A DNA stretch of 64,000 bases from contig JYIP02000003.1 in the NCBI GenBank assembly GCA_001051155.2, positions 496,001 through 560,000 of the forward strand, in the 5' to 3' direction. Of this stretch, positions 58,187-64,000 are shown piece after piece. A program made the translations under genes and the position numbers. The stretch's first letter is position 1, and each line of letters begins with the position of its first letter. This DNA comes from Chrysoporthe austroafricana. Lineage: Eukaryota; Ascomycota; Sordariomycetes; Diaporthales; Cryphonectriaceae. The notes beneath the pieces are model-generated. The model was not told the DNA's origin, searched no databases, and was given only the letters and a program-made list of their open reading frames with translations.

Positions 58187-59872
58187 TCAGAGCGATGGCC
58201 CTTCCCAGGTCTCCCTTCTCAGGCGCCCGAACCAGGACTGCTTGTGTGGGAACGAGATCTGCTTCTCCCCGACGAACCCATCATTTTGTAGATGCTTGAT
58301 GAGCCTGCCGACACGTCAGACTCTACAGGCTGTCGCCCCGCTCCTGGGGGAGATAGACTGGACTTACCTCTCATTGTCCACCCTCGGCTCAATGCACACG
58401 CTTGTGGTCCTGTAATCGGCACAGAAGATGAAATGCGCCAACGCGCTCATCCAGCTCGAGACCCTGCCGCGCGCCCACTCCTCGCCAATAAAGACATGCA
58501 CGCCGCGGTCGAAATCGTCTGCGGCAATGTACCGGCCCAATATGTCCTCCTTGACCCAGTAGATCTCAAAGTAACCAAACGGCACGCCGTCCCACATCCC
58601 TATGGCCGGGAAGGAATGCCTGCTGGCCAGTGCGTTGGTCAGGAAGTTGGGCACGTACCCGCCCCAGAACTTGGCGACGCGAGGCTTCGACAGCCACATC
58701 TGTACAAGGACGATGTCGCACAGCGTTGTGAGGTAGCCGTAGGGGCTGCTCTTGGCATCGGCAGCGGACGGCGATACGGGCCCTAGGTACGGCACGGGCT
58801 TCGGGCTCGACGAGGCCACGCGGAAGGAGAGATACTGCCCCACGCTGGGCACGAAGCGCGTGTAGAAGACCTCGCCCATGCGCGGGGGCTTCGGCCTCAC
58901 GGGGTGGCGTGTTTCGTTGCTGAAGGTGTACTGCAGCGGGGCGGGCGGGTAGTAGGTCGGCAAGTGGGAGGAGGAGAAGTACGGCCCAATGGGAAAGCTG
59001 GGGCTGGCCATTAGGGTCTGTGGTGGCGGCGCGCCGGGCACGTCGGCGGTGAGGTGGAAGGCCGGGGACGTCGGCTGCTGCTGGGACGTCGGGCTGCTCC
59101 CGCGGTCTCGCGCCGGGCTGCCTGGCCTTGAGGACACGGGCGATCCAGGGTGGGAGCTCGCCCCCCGGGGGGTCGGCTCGAGGGTGAAGAGGAAGAGGCG
59201 GCCGGGCGTCTGCCAGAACATCCTCTGCGAGACGTACATGTTGGCCCACTCGTCGCCAGTGTCGTCAGGCGACGAGCCCACCGCCGAGTCCAGGCTGGCG
59301 ATCAGGCCCATGCGCTCCAGCTTGGGTATCAGGTTGCGGCCCCTCAGCACTCCGTCCCTCTTGATGTTTATGCGCCACTCCCCGCGCGGCCTCCCGTCCG
59401 GGGCCGTGAGCCTCGAGTTCTCGGTGGGGGGCAGGATCTTGGAGGGCGCACGCTGGTGGAAGTACCAGTACAGGCTGATCCACAGCATCATGGCGATCTG
59501 GCGGGTAGGCGACGCAGGAGGCCTGAAGTCGGCAGAGGAGGGGTTGGATATGGACGATATATAGAGGGTGTCGTTCTGGAGGGTCGGCCTGGTGAAGGAC
59601 TGGACGTGCGACCTACCAATGGCGGACGGCTCGAGGCTGCTGTCGGGAGTGGTGGCTGTGGAGGCGCTCTTCATGCTGGCGGCCTGGTCCAAGGCTGGCA
59701 CGGCATCGACGTCGCTGCCCTCGTCCTCGGTCTGTATGACGATGGTCCATCCGATGGGAAACGGAGACTGGTGGTGCCTGTTGAGCTCGTGGCTCTTGAA
59801 GAACAGGCCGGCGAAGACGGGCTGGACGGTGAAGGTTTGCCCGTCGGGCAGGTGGATCGTGGAGGGGTTCAT
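58187..59872 (-). CDS. Hydroxyornithine N-acyltransferase, SidF/SidL type
   Basis: Two exons in minus order, 59872-58368 and 58304-58187, encode 540 aa. The 63-nt intron (GTAAGT...GGCAG) joins EPRVDNER to LIKHLQNDGF. These enzymes acylate N5-hydroxyornithine in siderophore synthesis: SidF with anhydromevalonyl-CoA for fusarinine-type, SidL with acetyl-CoA for ferricrocin-type siderophores. The N-terminal DGQTFTVQPVFAGLFFK is typical. The C-terminal GNAT (AlcB/IucB-like) domain has FPAIGMWDGVPFGYFEIYWVKED, DDFDRGVHVFIGE and GEKQISFPHKQS. A Ser/Pro-rich insert (about residues 245-290) makes it longer than usual (about 460-500). The ending PSL is not a clear peroxisomal signal, so SidF versus SidL is undecided. 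No peptide synthetase gene lies nearby. A CTCAC repeat lies upstream. Confidence 0.87.
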
Positions 59873-61029
59873 GGCTGCTGGGGCGACGCGACACTTGTCC
59901 CACGACGGGTGTCTCGAAACACCAAGGTAGAGGGAGGTTGAGACAGAGGTCTCTCAGTGGAGGAGGGAAGTGTCTGCCGACTATACGATCGGGTGATGCA
60001 GTGAGGTGAGGTGAGGTGAGGTGAGGGGTCCGTCAGATCCGTTCGCGCTGTCCGGATGTGTCACCTCCTCTGTCGAAGCTCATGTGGCGCCACCACCATC
60101 TTCCCAGGCAGCTAGAAATCTCGCGAGAGAGAAGGGGGGGGAGGAAAACGAGGGATATACTAGCGAGAGACATTTACATCGCAGCCGGATGTTGTGGACA
60201 TAGGGCAACTTCATATACTGGCATGAGGACCGAGGGCGGGGTTGAGCAGAGGGGCAATGTGGGGCACCTGAGGGAGACGTCGTTATCGTTCGATAGCGGC
60301 CTGGCTCAGTGTCCACGGCAGGTCCACACCAGCACATGGGAGCTACCAAGGCCGGCACTGCCTGGCAGCTAGCGCTGGAGCTTGGCCAAGCTCGCCCAGC
60401 GGGCCGCCCGCCGGCCCCTAAGCAGACGGCTGGTCCTAGCCGCCATACCCACTGGCACCCACTGGCACCTGGCAGCCTGTGGCTCTGCGAACCACACTGG
60501 CGGTAATGGTCAGCCGCCCCTCCTCCCATCTTCTACCCAGTAGGCCTCCTCCTTGTAGGCCTACCCCAAGGCCCCCTTTCCGGCGTAATGGGCATTCTAT
60601 AACACGCTATTGGCTGCCTGGTCACTGAGTAGGCGACAAGGTAGCGCCAGGGGGCCACTGGCGCTGTACGTGCGCAGCCCAGACAGGGCCCAGCTAGCTG
60701 GCATGCGTTGGTCTTCTAGGTTGTCGTTATGGGATGTCGACATCGTCATAATCTCCTGTCGCAGTTATTTTAGAATCCCTGCACTTGGCGTCAAGACAAG
60801 GCGCTTCCTCACTACCTATGTACCCTAAAGCCAGACGATCGCCACGGAAGTCTCCTGACCACCAGATAGATCCTCGGAATGAAGTGGGATTTGCTCTGCC
60901 CTACTCCCGGATGCTCTCGCGACGAAAACATGATACTTCGATGTGAGCAGCCCCTCCACATAGTGCAAGCGAGCCGTTTAACAATAACATTGTAATGATA
61001 CCATGATCAGCTATACTGGCAGCATGAGA
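59873..61029. other. Intergenic, acyltransferase promoter and convergent flank
   Basis: The left part should hold the promoter and leader of the siderophore acyltransferase. I saw no clear full GATA-factor site of the SreA type (ATCWGATAA). The right part is the 3' flank of the methyltransferase gene. No other gene was recognised. Confidence 0.45.
60001..60025. repeat. Pentanucleotide repeat (GTGAG)5
   Basis: Five perfect GTGAG units lie 129 bp upstream of the acyltransferase start, so the sense strand of that gene carries CTCAC repeats in its promoter or 5' untranslated region. Confidence 0.85.
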
Positions 61030-62345
61030 TCACCTCCGATTGAACGGAGCCTTCTCCAGAGCATCGGCTTGGATCCTCCAGACACTGTGCCCCAAACTCA
61101 TCAGCTCCGGACCGAAGTCATCTAGTAGCTCATCGACATCCCGGCTCTCGTTCCGGGAGGCCTCGTACTCCTCCTCGCTCGCCAACGTCGCGAGCATCCA
61201 CGCCTCTTTCCACCCTTCCACCGCCGCCACGGCCGCAGGGTCTTCAGCCCGGATGTCCATCGCGACCATGTAGAAAGAACTGCGCTTGGTGTGGCCCGAC
61301 CTGGGTTTGAAGATCTGGACGGCGGCGAACCCCTGGAACGTGCGCAGGAGGCACGCGGTGTCCCACGCCTCGGCCTTGTGTAGCAGGACGACCATGGTGC
61401 CCCCGGGCCGCAGGTGGTCCAGCCCCAGGATGAGCTACGAGAGGGTAAGCCTACGTGCCTCGCGCCGCTCGCGGTACGCCGCCCGGTGCGCCTTGTGCGT
61501 GCGCAGGACCTGCCCGTCGCACAGAACCAGGTCGAAGTGTCGGCCGGGCTGGACCTGCCGCAGCAGGAAGGCCGCCGCGTCCGGGTGGTCCGGCGGGATC
61601 TGGTCCGGGGCGACGCCGACGTCGGCCGCGAGCAGGGTCACGTCGACGAGCTTGATGGTCAGGCCCCGGCTTTCATCCGCCGGGAGAATCAGGCTGTGAC
61701 CGCCGATGCCAGGCGGCAGGGTGAAGGCCAGGGCGTCGGCGCCGGGGTTGTGCTCGCGCGCGACTTGCAGGTACGCGCCTGGGGCCATGCAGCAGTCGAG
61801 GATGCGCTTCTGCCTGCCTTCACCAGAGGCTCCTGCCGGCTCGCGGATCGTGAATGCACCCGTCGCTCGCTGCATCTCATCGGCGATGGATCTCATCATC
61901 TTATATAAATATCTTTGCGTCTCGGGGCTGCTTTCGTCGGCCCGTCTCCGTTGATCGCGGAAGAAGTCATCGCCCGCCGAACTCTTCCAACCCTGTATCC
62001 CATATCAGTACGGAATCGTGGCGACTAGAGGCTACTGAGGATGGTTGGAACGCCTATTACCTTTTGCCGGATCTCGCTCAGCCTGACGAAGACGGGAGAG
62101 TGCTCCATCAGATACTCGCTGATGCGTCGATTAGCGCGTTGAATACCATCCGCTTCCCCGATGCCATCGTAAGTCGTAGCAGCTCTATCCTCGGGCGTAC
62201 CATGTCCCGCACCTGCTTCGTGGCCTTGTTGCAAACCATCCATTGCTTCTTGCTGCTGATTCGTCGATATGAGTATCTGGGCTTTATCGTTGCACTGGAA
62301 AACAAATCTCACAGGAAGATTTGGTATGATCGAGTTGAGCGACAT
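61030..62345 (-). pseudogene. FtsJ-like methyltransferase with in-frame TAG
   Basis: Two exons in minus order, 62345-62061 and 61992-61030, total 416 codons; the 68-nt intron (GTAATA...TACAG) joins LSEIRQK to GWKSSAGDDFF in frame. The protein is an SAM-dependent methyltransferase of the FtsJ/RrmJ type. RILDCCMAPGAYLQVA is the SAM-binding motif I. FDLVLCDGQVLRTHKAH carries the catalytic-region Asp, and GGTMVVLLHKAEAW the later Lys. SSFYMVAMDI closes the fold. Family members methylate RNA 2'-O positions, though many fungal ones are uncharacterised. A TAG at 61437-61435 interrupts EARRLTLS-LILGLDHLRPGG where a glutamine (CAG) is expected. Everything else continues in frame. The N-terminal 60 residues are weakly supported, and the start could be the later MDGLQQG methionine. 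Confidence 0.75.
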
Positions 62346-64000
62346 AGCGAGAGAGAAAAATTGCCTCTATATAATAGTAGGCTGGGCGGCATTGTAGGAC
62401 CACTGTCCTTGTCTTTGCAAAGAAATAGCAGGCCTCCTGCATTAGCATTACAGTAATATTGCATACCGTGCAAAAGCAACGACCAACAACATCACAGCCA
62501 ACAAAGCGGGGCGGAGTTCACATGCATGCTTACAGAGGCCCAATCACTTGACGGACATCGGAACGTGAGCAGAGATTCTCAGAAGTATACTAACTCTGAA
62601 TACTTGAGCTGTCACCGAATAGCAAAGGATTATTGTAATTGGCGTCATGTAAGCTTCCGTCTCAATTCAGTCTGTTCTGTGTTAACTATTCCGGTATAGG
62701 ATCCTGCACCTGGTTTACAATTTTTCATAGATATGCAGCGGCTCTTTTTGCTGAATTTATATCAGGGCTCTTTGAAGTGACGTGCAACGAGTTGAGTTAT
62801 GCCAGTCATCATGAGTCAAGCAACAACGCCTATCGGCTTCATTTTCGACGTCAGGGACTGGACTGGACTGGGTAATTGAGCGTCCGTTACCCTTTGCTCA
62901 GGTGCCGGCCTCTGATAGATCGTGCAACTAATAGTATAAGGGCAATTTCTGGGACCAGTATTGTGCAGTGGGCGGCTGCTAGGCACCGGTACCGCATTAG
63001 GTTAGTCTTTGATGATTCACGAGCAGATTAAGAAGATGAGGCCATCGTCATGCGGGAACCCAACAAACGGCTGCCAGAGACTCGGTCAGCCCAAGCGTGC
63101 ACCAGTATATATGACGACCAGGATAAAATCTTGAGTATGCGTAGCTTCTGGTCAGATTCTCGCGGACGAAGTAATCAGGAAAAAGAATTAAAACGAGGCA
63201 AGCTGTCGGGAGACCAATGTCTAGGCGGTCACCGGCAGCATCCCCGCGAGACTGAAGTCGCGAAAAGAATTGTGAAAAATATGCACCCACACTCGAGAGG
63301 CCAATGTCTCCAGGGTGCTTAGTATCTAGGCAGGGGGCAAAGCAAGTCGAAAAACAAAAACTAACGTGTACTAATTAGTTCCAAATTTAGAGAGGTCTGG
63401 CCGAGGTCACACATTACGGTATGCTTGGGCACCACCCCCTTAACAACGCGTATTGCTTGCCGGGTACCCTTTCAGGCACATTTCTGTTCTCATGCCGTAA
63501 TACAGGGTTCTTCCACAATAGAAGATCCTTCTGTGAGAGAAAATAAATTTCGGGTGAAGACTGAATAGGTCATTGTGTTGTACCAGCTGCGTTAAAAATG
63601 TAGTAACGATGGCAATTGGATCTGCGAGCATAGCCCCCGGCCCCAATCTTCAACTTCGAGGACCTGGTCAATCCAGGACTGCACGCATCATCATAAGAAC
63701 TTTGAGTAAATTTTCGTATCGAAAAAAACGATTGACAAGGATAAACGAAAAGGCAGCAGAGACGGTACGAGCCTTGAAATCCTTTCATCCGTATTCTGCA
63801 TCCGAAACCAAAGGTTGTTGGCAAGATTTAGATTGCAAAACTGGCAGGCGACGCATCTGAGCCATCCCATTGCGGTGCCGGGTGGCAGGGTTAGAGTCCG
63901 GTGCGCGTCGGCGTGTATGCCTCAACCACGCCATCCACAGCTTTGTCGGCGGGAACTGATGGTATCACCATGAAAACAGGGAGAATTAATTCGCAGAAAA
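62346..64000. other. Intergenic, no gene recognised
   Basis: The left end is the promoter of the methyltransferase gene. The remaining 1.5 kb is AT-rich with only short open frames. A weak inverted repeat (about 11 nt arms at 63413 and 63491) is the only structure noticed. Confidence 0.4.

Noticed and set aside
61435..61477. A possible 43-nt intron removing the TAG of the methyltransferase
   Set aside because: Removing it shifts the frame and deletes conserved residues between the two halves of the domain.
63413..63501. Imperfect inverted repeat, arms of about 11 nt
   Set aside because: The arms do not extend and have no target-site duplication, so a mobile element or hairpin RNA is not supported.
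1..64000. tRNA, 5S rRNA, transposon or telomeric repeat sequences
   Set aside because: I looked for typical T-arm motifs, transposase motifs and tandem telomere units by eye and found none; a covariance-model or repeat search could still find some.

Overview
The window is nuclear DNA of a filamentous ascomycete (Pezizomycotina). The basis is short GT-AG introns of about 50-200 nt with CTRAY-like branch sites, balanced base composition, widely spaced genes on both strands, and fungal families: HET-C, 2EXR, a SidF/SidL-type siderophore acyltransferase, a CBM1 esterase, a DUF4185-like secreted protein and small cysteine-rich secreted proteins. A plant-associated Sordariomycete is likely, but that is inference. 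Every multi-exon model was built by hand from splice signals and reading-frame continuity. No tRNA, rRNA, CRISPR or transposase was recognised.

Layout. 0.8-9.8 kb: flavohemoglobin (NO detoxification), a divergent transaldolase, a secreted carboxylesterase. 11.4-16.8 kb: a small secreted protein, then a UDP-glycosyltransferase and a sugar-type MFS transporter on the minus strand. 17.9-20.1 kb: a divergent housekeeping pair, GINS subunit PSF3 and mitochondrial Mn-superoxide dismutase, sharing a 521-bp intergenic region. 20.5-31 kb: a second small secreted protein, a DUF4185-like secreted protein, a 2EXR protein, a nine-exon acyl-CoA dehydrogenase and a conserved fungal protein of unknown function. 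32-38.3 kb: a stand-alone Rieske protein, a CBM1-SGNH (CE16-type) esterase, a glutamine amidotransferase and a zinc alcohol dehydrogenase. 40.5-49.9 kb: a third small secreted protein, a HET-C-like protein, a Ser/Thr-rich secreted protein and an AYR1-like SDR. 52.4-62.3 kb: a predicted GPI-anchored Ser/Thr-rich protein, a J-domain-like protein lacking HPD, the siderophore acyltransferase and an FtsJ-like methyltransferase.

The genes do not form an obvious biosynthetic cluster. They are a mix of housekeeping, redox and stress functions (flavohemoglobin, SOD2), plant-polymer or esterase functions, and cell-surface or secreted proteins.

The most unusual feature is that five well-conserved genes each carry isolated lesions. 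In-frame stops occur in the alcohol dehydrogenase, the Ser/Thr-rich protein and the methyltransferase. Splice-phase discontinuities occur in the alcohol dehydrogenase, the acyl-CoA dehydrogenase and the transaldolase. Recent decay, RIP-like mutation, assembly error or recoding could each explain them; the sequence alone cannot decide. I did not find a convincing undescribed multi-gene system.
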